64,000 nt of DNA from Avena insularis (Eukaryota; Streptophyta; Magnoliopsida; Poales; Poaceae). Positions 44,845 through 57,353 of the stretch are shown here, piece by piece. The notes under the pieces are model-generated. The model was not told where the DNA came from and searched no databases. It worked only from the letters and a program-made list of their open reading frames with translations. Location of the stretch: NCBI GenBank assembly GCA_023614405.1, contig JAJUPC010000224.1, positions 310,001-374,000 of the forward strand. Direction: 5' to 3'. Position 1 is the first letter of the stretch, and each line of letters begins with the position of its first letter. The position numbers and the translations under genes are program-made.

Positions 44845-47800
44845 TGTCACATCCCAAGATTTTCCAAATCTTGTAATAAATGAACAAAATAAATTATTGT
44901 TGAATTTTTGGGTGAAAAGAAACTTTTGTTTCTAAGTGGAAACTTAAAAATCCCATCTTGGACAAACTTTAGTTAAAGTTTGAATCCAACACAATCCAAA
45001 TCAAGAGAAATGCATTCCTCTTAAAATGCATCTGGAAATTTAAACACTTGGAAAATAAATCCAAACCCTAAACCCTAATGGAATACAAATCATTTCCAAA
45101 TTATCTCCAAGCCTATGGATTTGATCCATATAAAAATTTGTCAACAAACATTTACAAAAGATCAAGAAAGACCAATAGAAATATTATAAAACCATAGAAA
45201 TTGGTTTCACTTAATTTGGATCCATAGATAAAATCTTATGAATTTAATAAGATAAGGAAATTGAATTTTTAAAGCTAATAAAGCCCTTACCTAAAATCCA
45301 TACCAAATGGTGAGAAAATAATCCTAAAGATATTTAAAAGGATAAATAAATCTCAAATAAGATTTTACAAATTGGAATCACCAAGTTTGGATCTATAAAT
45401 AAAAAAGATATGGTTTTTATAAAAATGAAGAAAGAAATATTAAATAAGGATTATTTAAAGATCAAATTAAATCTTGGCCTAATCCATTAAGCAAATGGAA
45501 TGAATAGAATCCAAATCCAAATAAAACAAAAGGATAAAGAATTTCCAAAATAAAATAAAATGGCATTAACCATTCTATCCCTACTTTAATAAAGACAAAT
45601 CTCTAATAAGAATAATTATATAGTTCATGAGAAAATAGTATTTTGGAATTACCCAAGTGGAATAAAAGTTGTTTAATTAACTTAAATAAAATAAATCTTC
45701 CAAATAAAATTTATGGAATTAAAACTATATTTAATATCATTGGAAATAAAACAAATACCCAATTCAAATGATTTATGAATCATATTAATTACTTTCCAAA
45801 TAATTCAAGATGAATTATTTGACACCCTATTAAACAAAAAAAAACCTACTGAAAAGATTTGGAAAGTTTGAAGAATTTAAATGGTGTTTGAAAATATTAT
45901 TAAATCTTATTTGATTTAAAACAAGGGCCTTTTTGAATAATTAAAAAGACCCCAAAAGAATAAAATTTTATTCCAAAATTGACTTCAGAACATACTATTA
46001 ATCAGTATTTGAGTCTTCACAAAATTTGGCAAAGGTTTGAATTCAAATGAATGCTTAAATTGTTTAAACAAAATCAAAACAGAATATTAGAAATAGAAAA
46101 AGAAAAACAAAATAGATCAAAAAAAAGAATGAATCTGGCCAACCCAGCCCAGCTAGCCCACTAAGCCCAACTCGTAGCCCACCTGCACCCCCTCTGCCGA
46201 ATCGTTTTTCCACAAAATCTTGCACCCTTGAGAGACACCAGATGGACCCCCTTCACTCTCTTTTCGTCACGACAACGGACCCCATCGCCACGTCGTCATC
46301 GTCTTCACCCACCCCGCTGACCACGCCCTCCCGGCCGTTTCCTGCCGTTAACTCCTCGGAGTAAATTCGCTGCAATGGCTCGAAGATTACTCCTCGCGAT
46401 CACGCCTGATAAATCTCCTCCCTCTCTTCTTCCTATCCCCTCAAACCCCGCTGCTAGAGAGCCACCAGGCTGCCTCCATTTTGCTTTGCACTGCCGCGAG
46501 CGATTCCGACCAGTCGACGTCTCCCCTCGCCTCCTCGAGCACACAAGCGTGACCCCCAGACCCTGGCGCACCTCCCAGTGGCATCAACTCGTCCCCGCGC
46601 GCCCCAGAACCTCGGCAACGATGACGACCACCGACGCCACCGTCTGCTTTCTCTCCGGCGAAGCCTCTTGTAAGAATCTGACCGCCCCTCTCTTTCTCTT
46701 TCACGCACGCATCCTCGCCACGTCCTTGCGCATCTAACTATGCTTTCCATTTTCTCTGGCATGCTCCGAAGCCTGGTCTTCAACCTCGCCTGAGCACGCC
46801 CGACGACTCCACGAACTCCGGTGAGCAATTGTCGTGAACCCCGTGCGCCCCCTGCCCTACGATAACCACGTTGACTACCAGTACGTCGCTGCGAACCTGG
46901 TGAGCACCTCCTTACTCTCCCTTGCTTCCTCTATCGCCAGCCACGCCGCCGTCTGACCGCGCCACCGTTCGCTGTTGCCCAGCGCCGCCCATCTGTGACC
47001 GAGCTAGTGTGAGCCGTAGGATCTTGATCGTAGCGTTGCGATAGAACGTGAATGAAAGGGTAAGTAGCAATCTGTGCCATGCGATGCAACTTAAATCTAA
47101 CGGCTCGCATCTGCGGATCAGAGCGAAACGGTACAGACAAATAGGAAAGCGCCACGTGGCCCTGACTGTTTGATTAAAACCAGAAATAATCTATGTGTTG
47201 TTCCAATTTGAAAAATTCATAACTTTCAAACCACACGTCCAAATTTTGCAAATTTTATATCAATGGAATCAGCAAGACAAGTACTTTTTGACCATGCACT
47301 TTATTTAGTAAATTGCTTCTGATAAAATGTTTGTTTTTACAGAAACTTCTGTATGCATGTTTAGAATATAAAATTTGTTCTAAAATGATTTTTGAGAAGA
47401 AACCTTTGGAAAATGGTTTGTTTTGAACCTACTGACCCTAGGAATCAATTGGTGGTTTCAATAATGTATTTGGTAAATCAAGGGTACAAATCTTTGAATA
47501 AAAACATTTCTAGCCAAATAAAAATGTGAATTATGGTTTAAAAATCATTTTGGGAGAAAAACTTTTTGGGAAGTGTTTTGATTTAAACCCTCTGACCCAA
47601 ACACCAAGTTTGATGATTTTAAAACTTATTTTATGAACCTATAGATTATTGCCTTATTAAAAACATTTCTACACCACATAAAATGATACCTTGTTTTAAA
47701 AATGGTTTATAGATAGAACCTTTTGCAAATGATTTTGCCACTTTGTAAAATGACCATTAGGTGTTTTCCAAATGTTTATGACCCATTAGAAACCACTTTT

Positions 47801-49218
47801 TCAAATAAAACAATCTTTGACATGCTTGCATGCATTGTTTTGTTCTATCATTTTATGTGATGTTTTGCTTGAATGGTAGATTGTAATTATGCCTTGCTGG
47901 ATTGAATTATAGTGATTTGAAGAGTGTGAGTATTGCAAGGACAAGGAGTGAACCTATATTCTCTACCAAAAAGGCAAGTGATGCTTCATACTTTTGTCCC
48001 ATTATTTTCACTATGCATTAGTGATATTTCTAAGTAGGACTTGCATGGAATTTTGCTAAGTGTAAACTATGCCATGGGAAATCCTAGTAGATGAAACCTT
48101 AGTAGAATTCTCCAAAGTTAAGATCCCTACTACTATCATGCTTAGCTTAGCTAGTAGAAAACAAGGGTGGAATATATATTCATGCTATGAAAAATTTCTA
48201 AGTCTGTGGACTTGTGTTTTGTTTAATAAAACAACTAAGTGAATGAATCACCTGGGTGGAATGGAAGGAATGGTTTGTTTTGAGTGGTTCACAAGGCCCA
48301 TTTCTATGGTTTACCTTGTGTATCTCACTTGTGGATGGCCACCCAGGAACAAAGAGATTTGAGATGTCAAATGTTGAGAAGCTTCAAGTGCAGCCACTTG
48401 GCATTATGGGCTCTGCCTGGATCATATAGGTTGCAATAACTTAGCCAAATGGACAGTTGGTGGTAGGGGTTGATAGGTTGGAGCAACGTCCATTCTGGTC
48501 TAAGGGAAGGCTTCTGAAAGATCTTGTCTTGGTGAAACCAAGTCTTGTGGGGAAAGTGCACCACCTCTGCAGAGTGAAAAATCTAAGTACTTAGCCATGT
48601 CCCTGGTAAAGGACAATTTGAGCATCAAGACATGGAAGCTATCAAGAATCTCCTCATCCCAATTTCTAAGTTAAAATCTTGTGGTTGAACAAGGGTTGAA
48701 GGATCACCAATTTCTATTGGGAGATGCCTTGGGAATGATTTTGACAAACAAAAACTTAGTGTTTTCAAATGATAAGGAAAATCTATTTTGAGCAATGCAA
48801 GCCTAAAGCTCCACTTATCCAAAAGCATATAGATGATAGACTCCACTATACTACCATAGTATCACTTGCCAATACAATTCAAATGTATTGACCCTTGTGG
48901 CTGTAACTTATTATGTTGCAGGTTGTTTGATGTTAGTGAAGTTTATTGATTAGGATTACAAGTCTACAACCAACATGTCTGCCTATGGCACTTTGAAGAT
49001 GAAGGACCCCATGCTATTGTTATATTCTGCTGCATTGTAAAGAGATAGCCAAATGAGCTATGTAAGATGTAATATATTATTTTATTCCTGGTTATAAAGT
49101 TGTAATATGACCTTTGTTTCTTGATATTACATCTTAACTGTGGATGCTAGCTATTGATCCAGGGACTAGCATAGTAAACACAGGGATCTCTACCCTATTA
49201 AAGGTTGGGAACCTCACA
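44845..49218 (+). repeat. LTR-E, 5' LTR, 4.37 kb
   Basis: The LTR runs from TGTCACATCCCAAG to GGGAACCTCACA, just before the PBS. It has an AT-rich first 1.3 kb, a GCCCA/AGCCC-rich block (46138-46190), a GC-rich segment (46190-46960) with possible donor GGTGAGC at about 46902, an AT-rich 2 kb with ~158-bp degenerate repeats, and a possible acceptor ATGTTGCAG at about 48921. Small frames in it have no family features. The 3' LTR copy (50946-52146 plus 59367-59785) matches its first 1.6 kb closely. Confidence 0.88.
47230..47770 (+). repeat. Degenerate ~158-bp tandem repeats in LTR-E
   Basis: Equivalent phrases (AAAATGATTTTTGAGAAG, AAAATCATTTTGGGAGAA, AAATGGTTTATAGATAGAA) begin at about 47382, 47541 and 47699. 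Each is followed by an AACC(T/C)(A/T)CTGACCC-like phrase in the first two. This gives two to three units of about 158 bp. Confidence 0.6.
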
Positions 49219-49220
49219 GA

Positions 49221-49232
49221 TGGTATCAGAGC
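49221..49232 (+). other. Primer-binding site of element E
   Basis: TGGTATCAGAGC is the complement of the initiator-Met tRNA 3' end, two bases after the LTR. Confidence 0.9.
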
Positions 49233-49910
49233 ATTGTGTTGCCTGTAGGATTTGTAACCCTAGGATTGGACAAAACCCCTTAGAAAAATAGGAGTTGAAT
49301 TTGTTCCAAAACTTATTTACAAACAATCTTGTAAACTCTTTCCTCAACCATTTTGGTTTTGATTCTACATCTCTTCTATTTCAAACTTGATGGACAAAGC
49401 CTACCCCATGGCCAAAGACTTCACCATGAGCAAATGACTTCATCAACTCTAATGACTTCAACATCTTCAAGTGATTTCAACCTTATTCTCAACAAGGACT
49501 TCAACCTTGGATATCACTAAGGATTACAAGTGAGACAAGAAATGTTGCTCAAGACTTGAAGACTAAGGAAACACAACTTGGGAATCATCATCACCTTTGA
49601 AGTTTTGTGACCAAGAATTTTCCCAAGGAAACCATGATCTCATTCAAGAAGAATCCACCAAGAAGGATAGAATGATTTCAAGTGAACCATATAGATGGAC
49701 CACCATATTTAGTTTAAGTCAAACCCACCAACTTATGTGGTGTAACAAAAATATTTTTGGTTGCCTAAAAATATGCTTGAAACTTGTTGTTTGAGTGGAA
49801 TGTTTGTTTGTGATTGCTTGCACATTACTTGAGTGAATTGTGATGTGTGTGATTAGAATTGATTCCTTAGAAATATTTTGCCTATTCTAATCCCAACCCA
49901 ACCCAAACAG

Positions 49911-50837
49911 ATGACTACTCCAAGAGACTCCAACATCAAGGATGGTGACAACAACAACAACCAAGAGATCAACATGAGAGAACAATTACTAGCAAACCAA
50001 ACCCAGTTGAACCAAGTGACAACTTAGTTTTTAGCCAACAATAATAAGTTAGACCCAACCATGCAAAGGTTTTTGGAAACTCAATTCCAATTGTTGTAAA
50101 GAATGGCCACTCAAATGATCAACATGGAAGACAACCTTTTCCAAGGAGTTTGTGACAACAAGGATGTCAAGGATGATATTTTAGAAGGAACCCAAGCTTG
50201 CAATGTTTGTGGAGACAAGGATCACACTTCCAAGGAACATGAAGATCAATGTCCCAATTGTGAAGAGAAACATCCAACTGACAAATGCCCCACAACTCAA
50301 GCTACTTGTTACCTATGTGAAGGAAATAATCATGTCCCTATCCAATACCCCATCTATTCCATAGTTCAACAAAGGAAACAAGGTGGAGTGCAACAACAAT
50401 TTGTAAACCCTCATGAAGGAACAACTTCTACCAAGAAGGATGAAGGCAAAGTCAAAACTATGCACCATAAGATCAAACCCAAAGTGATCATAAAGTGTTG
50501 CTACTCTTGTGAAGAAGAAGGTCATATCTCTAGTAAATGCCCCAAGAAGAGAGAAATATTTCCCACCTTTGTGGTGAAGTATGAAGAGCATGAACTAGAA
50601 GAACTCCTAGCTTTGGAGAGACCCAAAAAGAAGAAGAAGGACATAAGCCAGTTGCAATGTTACAATTGTGGTAACCAAGGACATTATGCAAACAATTGTC
50701 CAGAAAAGATGAAGCACAAGATAAAGCCTATGAAGGATCTCAGCCTAGTCACATGTTTGAAGTGTGGAAAGAAAGGACACTATGCAGATGTTTGTCCAGA
50801 GAGATTTCAACAACATCCCAAGCAAGCCAAGATGTAA
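49911..50837 (+). pseudogene. Element E gag-derived multi zinc-knuckle protein
   Basis: The frame starts MTTPRDSNIKDGDNNNNQ and has in-frame stops TAG at about 50024 and TAA at about 50097. A clean 244-codon frame then runs from 50103. That part has three canonical CCHC knuckles (CYSCEEEGHISSKC, CYNCGNQGHYANNC, CLKCGKKGHYADVC). It also has up to three degenerate ones (CNVCGDKDH, CPNCEEKHPTDKC, CYLCEGNNHVPIQY) separated by Lys-rich linkers. The N-terminal Gln/Asn-rich text resembles the start of Tekay-type Gag, but the capsid domain is absent. It is probably an RNA-binding remnant of Gag. The 244-codon frame may still be expressed. Confidence 0.75.
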
Positions 50838-50930
50838 TCTAGTTGGAAAATATTTAAGGGTGGTAGTACCCTAGTTGCTTTGAGCCAACTTGTAACCCTA
50901 GCCTTCCCAAATCTCGGGACGAGATTTATT

Positions 50931-50945
50931 TTAAGGGTGGTAGCC
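50931..50945 (+). other. Polypurine-type tract of element E
   Basis: TTAAGGGTGGTAGCC lies before TGTCACATCCC, and an upstream near-copy (TTAAGGGTGGTAGTACCC) starts at about 50855. The upstream CTCGGGACGAGATT is a Tekay hallmark from memory of the family. Confidence 0.6.
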
Positions 50946-52146
50946 TGTCACATCCCAAGATTTTCCAAATCTTGTAATAAAATAAACAAAATAAATTATT
51001 GTTGAATTTTAGGGTGAAAAGAAACTTTCATTTCTAAGTGGAAACTTAAAAATCCCATCTTGGACAAACTTTAGTTAAAGTTTGAATCAACCACAATCCA
51101 AATCAAGAGAAATGCATTTCCTCTTAAAATGCATCTGGAAATTTAAACACTTGGAAAATAAATCCAAACCCTAAACCCTAATGGAATACAAATCATTTCC
51201 AAATTATCTCCAAGCCTATGGATTTGATCCATATAAAAATTTGTCAACAAACATTTACAAAAGATCAAGAAAGACCAATAGAAATATTATAAAACCATAG
51301 AAATTGGTTTCACTTAATTTGGAGCCATAGATAAAATCTTATGAATTTAATAAGATAAGGAAATTGAATTTTTAAAGCTAATAAAGCCCTTATCTAAAAT
51401 CCATACCAAATGGTGAGAAAATAATCCTAAAGATATTTAAAAGGATAAATAAATCTCAAATAAGATTTTACAAATTGGAATCACCAAGTTTGGATCTATA
51501 AATAAAAAAGATATGGTTTTTATAAAAATGAAGAATGAAATATTAAATAAGGATTATTTAAAGATCAAATTAAATCTTGGCCTAATCCATTAAGAAAATG
51601 GAATGAATAGAATCCAAATCCAAATAAAACAAAAGGATAAAGAATTTCCAAAATAAAATAAAATGGCATTAACCATTCTATCCCTACTTTAATAAAGACA
51701 AATCTCTAATAAGAATAATTATATAATTCATGAGAAAATAGTATTTTGGAATTTACCCAAGTGGAATAAAAGTTGTTTAATTAACTTAAATAAAATAAAT
51801 CTTCCAAATAAAGTTTATGGAATTAAAACTATATTTAATATCATTGGAAATAAAACAAATACCCAATTCAAATGATTTATGAATCATATTAATTACTTTC
51901 CAAATAATTCAAGATGAATTATTTGACACCCTATTAAACAAAAAAAACCTACTGAAAATATTTGGAAAGTTTAAAGAATTTAAATGGTGTTTGAAAATAT
52001 TATTAAATCTTATTTGATTTAAAACAAGGGCCTTTTTGAATAATTAAAAAGACCCCAAAAGAATAAAATTTTATTCCAAAATTGACTTCAGAATATACTA
52101 TTAATCAGTATTTGAGTCTTCACAAAATTTGGCAAAGGTTTGAATT
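50946..52146 (+). repeat. LTR-E, 3' LTR, first part
   Basis: This matches 44845-46044 with few differences and stops at GAATT (52142-52146), where the A complex inserted. It continues at 59367. Confidence 0.93.
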
Positions 52147-53069
52147 TGATTGGGCAAAGGTGTCCGATCTTTCGATGAGATGAAGATAATCGATTTGGTT
52201 GAGTTCGGGCTTGACGATCCGACTACACGTGCGAGCACGAGCGCCGATGCAATCGCTAGGCCAATCTCCTGGAGGTTACCGATCCTGCGGGAACACGATC
52301 AGCCTGACCAGCGAGGGTCTTAATTCCTACCTGAAATCGAGAACAAGTAAGAACCAATATTGCAATCAAGATATTGCGGATTAAGAGGAAAGCTTTATTG
52401 AAGAGGTGGGATCCTGAATAGGTGCGAAGTACAAGAGGCCTCTGCGACGCTCGAGCCTTGGCGAAGTTGCGACTATGGCTAACTTAATGTCTAAACAAAA
52501 TCCGATTCTAGGGGGACGGCTATGGGGAGTATTTAAGGGCGAAAAGGTGGGGTTTCGGCCAGCCATGGAAGTGGTGGCCGAATCCAACCTTAAAAGTCCC
52601 TTTCCCCTCAAATACGGACTCTAAAAAGTGGCTAATTAAAATCCTGCGAAAATCACATGGGCCTAGCCCAAAATAAAAGGTGTCGCAGCACCATATTAAG
52701 CTATGGATGAATTCGTAAAGTATTGATCTTGAATATTTCGTCCAAGCCTTCTTTCTTCATTATGGTGGCTTCAAAGTTCGGAAATCTTCATCCGTGGCCT
52801 TCTCTTGGTTCATCACATGCTTGCTGCCATCTCCATGCATGGCCATGCTCCAATGCTTGTCCCTCTCATCCATGCTTGGTCCATCATTCCTAAGAGTAAG
52901 AAATACATCTGATTTAGGCAGCATCATATTCTCATGTATGTGAGGAATAGTTCCAAGAAACGAAAGTACCTGATAGTTAAGTTGTTTGGCACGAGATCTT
53001 GTGATGGGTCCTTGTATGTGTGTTGCTGTAGGTACAACGGTTGTATCAATAGAAGGGATGTCCACATCA
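52147..53069 (-). repeat. LTR-A, left LTR (3' LTR) of the three-LTR complex
   Basis: A full 923-bp copy runs from TGATTGGGCAAAGG to GGATGTCCACATCA, with an intact tail frame on the minus strand. Confidence 0.93.
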
Positions 53070-53868
53070 TGCTCCCCTTCTTGAATTGAAGTCGTCCTCG
53101 ACGCAATCTCATCTTCCTCACCAAAGTAAGGCTTCAAATCTACAATGTTAAACGTAGGACTAACCGTACCAAAGTCTGCAGGCAACTCAAGTTTATATGC
53201 ATTATCATTTATTTTCTCTAAGACCTTAAAGGGACCAGCATCACGTGGCATTAACTTAGACTTGCGTAAATCAGGAAAATGATCTTTACGCAAATGTAAC
53301 CAAACAAGATCGCCAACGTCAAACACAACATGCTTTCTCCCTTTATCCCCAGCAAGTTTATACTTAGCATTCATGTGTTCAATGTTATCTTTAGTAGACT
53401 TATGCAAGTTTAATATCATTTCAGCGCGTTGTGTAGCATCCAAATTATGTTGCACCGAAGAAGGTAAAGGCAATAAATCAATAGGTGCACGAGGAACAAA
53501 ACCATACACAATCTCAAATGGGCACATCTTTGTGGTAGAATGCAATGACGATTATAAGCAAATTCTATATGAGGTAAACACTCTTCCCACAATTTTAAGT
53601 TCTTCTTTAAAACAGCCCGCAACATAGTAGACAAAGTTCTATTTACTACTTCAGTTTGACCATCAGTTTGGGGATGGCATGTAGTACTAAAGAGCAATTT
53701 AGTCCCCAACTTAGCCCATAAACATCTCCAAAAGTGGCTAAGCAATTTAGTATCACGATCAGAGACAATAGTATTTGGCACACCATGCAAACGAACAATT
53801 TCACGAAAGAACAAATCAGCAATATGCGCAGCATCATCCGTTTTATGACAAGGAATAAAGTGTGCCAT
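52760..53868 (-). pseudogene. Three-LTR complex pol: integrase end and LTR-encoded tail
   Basis: Integrase core ([49 protein letters not shown]) is read from 53868. One base is lost near 53547 (NRSLHS), and the frame 53545-52760 continues through [19 protein letters not shown] to the tail ending FRTLKPP within the LTR. This is the longest uninterrupted tail-bearing frame on the minus strand. Confidence 0.88.
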
Positions 53869-53883
53869 CTTAGAAAACCGATC

Positions 53884-55233
53884 CTATACAACAAAAATAC
53901 TATCCCTCCCCTTCTGTGTTCGTGGCAATCCCAAAACAAAGTCCATAGAAATATCCTCCCAAGGAACACTAGGAACAGGAAGAGGCATATATAAACCATG
54001 TGGATTAAGGCGAGACTTAGCTTTTTGACAAGTAGTGCAGCGTGCCACAAATCTCTCAACATCTCGACGCATACGTGGCCAAAAGAAGTGTGCAGCAAGA
54101 ACATCCTCCGTCTTCTTGACACCAAAGTGTCCCATCAATCCTCCTCCATGCGCCTCCGGTAACAACAAAAGACGAACAGAACTATCTGGAATGCATAGTT
54201 TGTTAGCACGGAACACAAATCCATCATTGAAGACGAACTTGTTCCAAGTTCTACCATCTCTACAATTCTGTAACACATCTTTAAATCCAGCATCATGCAC
54301 ATATTGTTCCTTAATAGTTTCCAATCCAAATATTTTGAAGTCAAGTTGAGATAACAAAGCATAGCAGTAGCGACAAAGCATCAGCAATAATATTATCTTT
54401 ACCCTTTTGTGTTTGATAACATAAGGAAAAGACTCAATAAATTCAACCCACTTTGCATGACGACGATTCAACTTAGCTTGACTACGAATATGCTTCAAAG
54501 ATTCATGATCAGAATGAATAACAAATTCCTTAGGCCATAGATAATGTTGCCAAGTTTCTAATGTCTGAACCAATGCATATAATTCTTTATCATAAGTAGA
54601 ATAGTTCAGACTAGCCCCACTCAATTTCTCACTAAAATATGCAACAGGTTTTCCCTCTTGTAATAACACCCCTCCCAAACCAATTCCACTAGCATCACAT
54701 TCAAGCTCAAAAGTCTTAGTAAAATCAGGAAGTTGGAGTAAGGGAGCATGTGTTAGCTTATCTTTCAATATGACGAGGCCTGTTGTTGTGCATCGCCCCA
54801 AACAAAGGGCACATCCTTCTTGGTAAGCTCATTCAACGGCGCGGTAATTGATCCAAAGTCTTTGACAAAGCGCCTATAAAAACCAGCGAGGCCAAGAAAA
54901 CTCCTCACTTGTGTGACCGTCTTGGGCTGCGGCCAATTCTCAATAGCTTCAATCTTGGCTGGATCCACTTCAATACCCTGTGATGTAACAATATAGCCAA
55001 GAAACGCAACTCGATTGGTGCAAAAGGTGCACTTCTCAAGGTTACCAAACAAACGTGCATCACGTAAAGCATTGAAAATAGCACGTAAATGGTCCAAATG
55101 ATCCTCTAAAGATTTGCTATAAATCAGAATATCATCAAAGTAGACTACCACAAAACGTCCAACGAAAGCACGTAAAACTTCGTTCATTAATCTCATGAAA
55201 GTGCTAGGTGCATTAGTTAAACCAAACGGCCGG
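53884..55233 (-). pseudogene. Three-LTR complex pol: RT end, RNase H, integrase N-terminus
   Basis: The minus strand starts within RT at [18 protein letters not shown] (55196 frame), with [11 protein letters not shown] and [13 protein letters not shown]. It shifts near 54780 into the frame 54801-53884, which has [41 protein letters not shown] to CTTCQKAK and [14 protein letters not shown]. The RT fingers, protease and gag are deleted at 55233, where leader A follows directly. Confidence 0.88.
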
Positions 55234-55706
55234 AATCTTAGCTCGACACGGACTTCAGCTTAACACGGAAACTACAAAGAAGGAAAGTAAAAAGAAATAA
55301 CTAGGAAACAATAACCCTACTCGGACTCGTACCACAGCAGGAAACTGATCGGATCTGTGTCGCGGTAGGAAGGCGGTGGCGGAGTATTAGGGTTTATGGT
55401 GGCAGGGTATATGGCGGCGGAATATGGTGGCGGAATATGGTGGCGGTGATCGGCGAGTGTGGCGGTGACTATTATGATCAGAACTCGAAACTCTAAGGGA
55501 CGAGACACTAAGACCAAAGAACTCGACGATGTAGACACAAATTCAACAATGCAAAAACTGAAAAGATAATGCGAGGCGTAGATTGGTTATGGGATGGATC
55601 TAAACTCTAACTGTGTTTTTGGCTTTTTCGTGGGTTATAGTTAAAAACAGATCTAATCTACGAAAACAGTAAAATCTCACCGAGCAACCTGAAATCTGAT
55701 ACCACT
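55234..55706 (-). other. Leader A with PBS, copy 1 in three-LTR complex
   Basis: This is the minus-strand leader from TTAGCTCGACACGG to the PBS complement TCTGATACCACT. It is joined directly to RT, with no gag between. Confidence 0.85.
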
Positions 55707-56296
55707 TGATAGGGCAAAGGTGTCTGATCTTTCGATGAGATGATGATAGTCGATTTGGTGGAGTTCGGGCTTGACGATCCGACTACACGTGCGAGCACGA
55801 GCGCCAATGCAATCGCTAGGCCAATCTCCTGGAGGTTACCGATCCTGCGGAAACACGATCAGCCTGACCAGCGAGGGTCTTAATTCCTACCTGAAATCGA
55901 GAACAAGTAAGAACAAATATTGCAATCAAGATATTGCGGATTAAGAGGAAAGCTTTATTGAAGAGGTGGGATCCTGAATAGGTGCGAAGTACAAGAGGCC
56001 TCTGCGACGCTCGAGCCTTGGCGAAGTTGCGACTATGGCTAACTTAATGTCTAAACAAAATCCCAGTCTAGAGGGTCGGCTATGGGGAGTATTTAAGGGA
56101 GAAAAGGTGGGGGTTCGGCCAGCCATGGAAGTGGTGGCCGAATCCAACCCTAAAAGTCCTTTTCCCCTCAAATACGGACTCTAAAAAGTGGCTAATTAAA
56201 ATCCTGCGAAAATTACATGGGCCTGGCCCAAAATAAAGGTGTCGCAGCACCATATTAAGCTATGGATGAATTCGTAAGGTATTGATCTTGAATATT

Positions 56297-56587
56297 GGGT
56301 TAATTGGATAGACGCCATTGCAATTTCCGCGAAATTGAGAAACGCCACTGCAATTCTTAACTTTGGAAAAATACCACTAGAACTATGTGTACCTTTGACA
56401 GATGCCATTACACACACTTACATAGCATATACTAGTCAATATACGTTGTATTCTCTGCCGTATGTACGTACAGATGGTGGGGTCCACCAGAATTAGCAGA
56501 AAAAATATAAGTTGGTGACAAATATTGGAAAAAAATTACAACAATATAAAAAATGGAAATCACACATGCACTTGGATAAAAATTTGT
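56297..56587 (+). repeat. MULE left terminal inverted repeat
   Basis: The ~291-bp arm matches the right arm along its length with scattered substitutions. Confidence 0.93.
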
Positions 56588-56910
56588 CATAAACGCTACA
56601 TATTGAGTACAATATTATAGTATTAAAGGTACACCAACACAGCTCCAGAATATATATCCAAGGGTCGTAGCTCCAGGTCTAAATTAGAGACAACAAAACA
56701 CGATAGGGATAGTGACGCTACACAATTTATAGGCAACATAGCTCCAGGTCCAAATAAGTATCACATTCATGCATCAACGAAATAACAAGCTCCAGATTTC
56801 AAAGTATCTCATCTCACAAAATAACAGCTCTAGATTCAAATGGACATCTGACGCATGAATCTAGCCTCCAAGCCGGTATATAAGGCTTCAATTTGTTCCA
56901 AGTGTTGGCG

Positions 56911-57102
56911 TCAGGACCGCCTCACTCGTGGATGGTCCGACCACCTTGGTTTTTTTTTGCCATTTTTCGCTGGTGTCTTCTTCTTCACCAGTGTCTTCTT
57001 CCTCACTAACGTCTTCTTCATCGGCGTCTTCTTTTTCACCGGTGTCTTTTTCTTCATAGGTGTCTTCTTCTTTGCGGGTGTATTCTTCTTCACGGGTGTC
57101 AC
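56911..57102 (-). CDS. Lys-Lys-Thr-Pro repeat ORF in MULE core
   Basis: A 63-codon minus-strand frame consists of KKKTPMKKKTPVKKKTP-type repeats (unit of about six residues, 18 bp), then WSDHPRVRRS. It resembles the tail of a basic nuclear protein and may be a captured host gene fragment (Pack-MULE style) or a simple minisatellite that happens to be open. No start signal or domain supports function. Confidence 0.25.
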   Translation of the reverse strand: MTPVKKNTPAKKKTPMKKKTPVKKKTPMKKTLVRKKTLVKKKTPAKNGKKKPRWSDHPRVRRS

Positions 57103-57353
57103 CTTTTTTGCGGATTTTTTATTCCTACGAATACATGGAGAACAATATTATAGGAGCAATCTTAGGCAATATATATTTGCTACTGCTAGAACTAAAAGAA
57201 TAGGATATCCAAAAGAATACCGCTTGTAATTAGCTATAGGCTCATCGTCTTGCACATCTTGCTCCTCGGCAGATCGCTTCCTGCAATGTATAGAGAAAAT
57301 TAGAAAATATGCAAAAAAACTATTTAGAAAATAAACAGGTTACTAAACAGGTT

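Noticed and set aside
46305..46828. Several overlapping Arg-rich frames in the GC-rich part of LTR-E
   Set aside because: They occur on both strands, differ between the two LTR copies and show no domain; GC-rich composition explains them.
50103..50837. Zinc-knuckle ORF as a host CNBP/GRP-like gene
   Set aside because: It lies between a matching PBS and PPT within two copies of the same 4.4-kb LTR and has a Gag-like N-terminus, so it belongs to element E.
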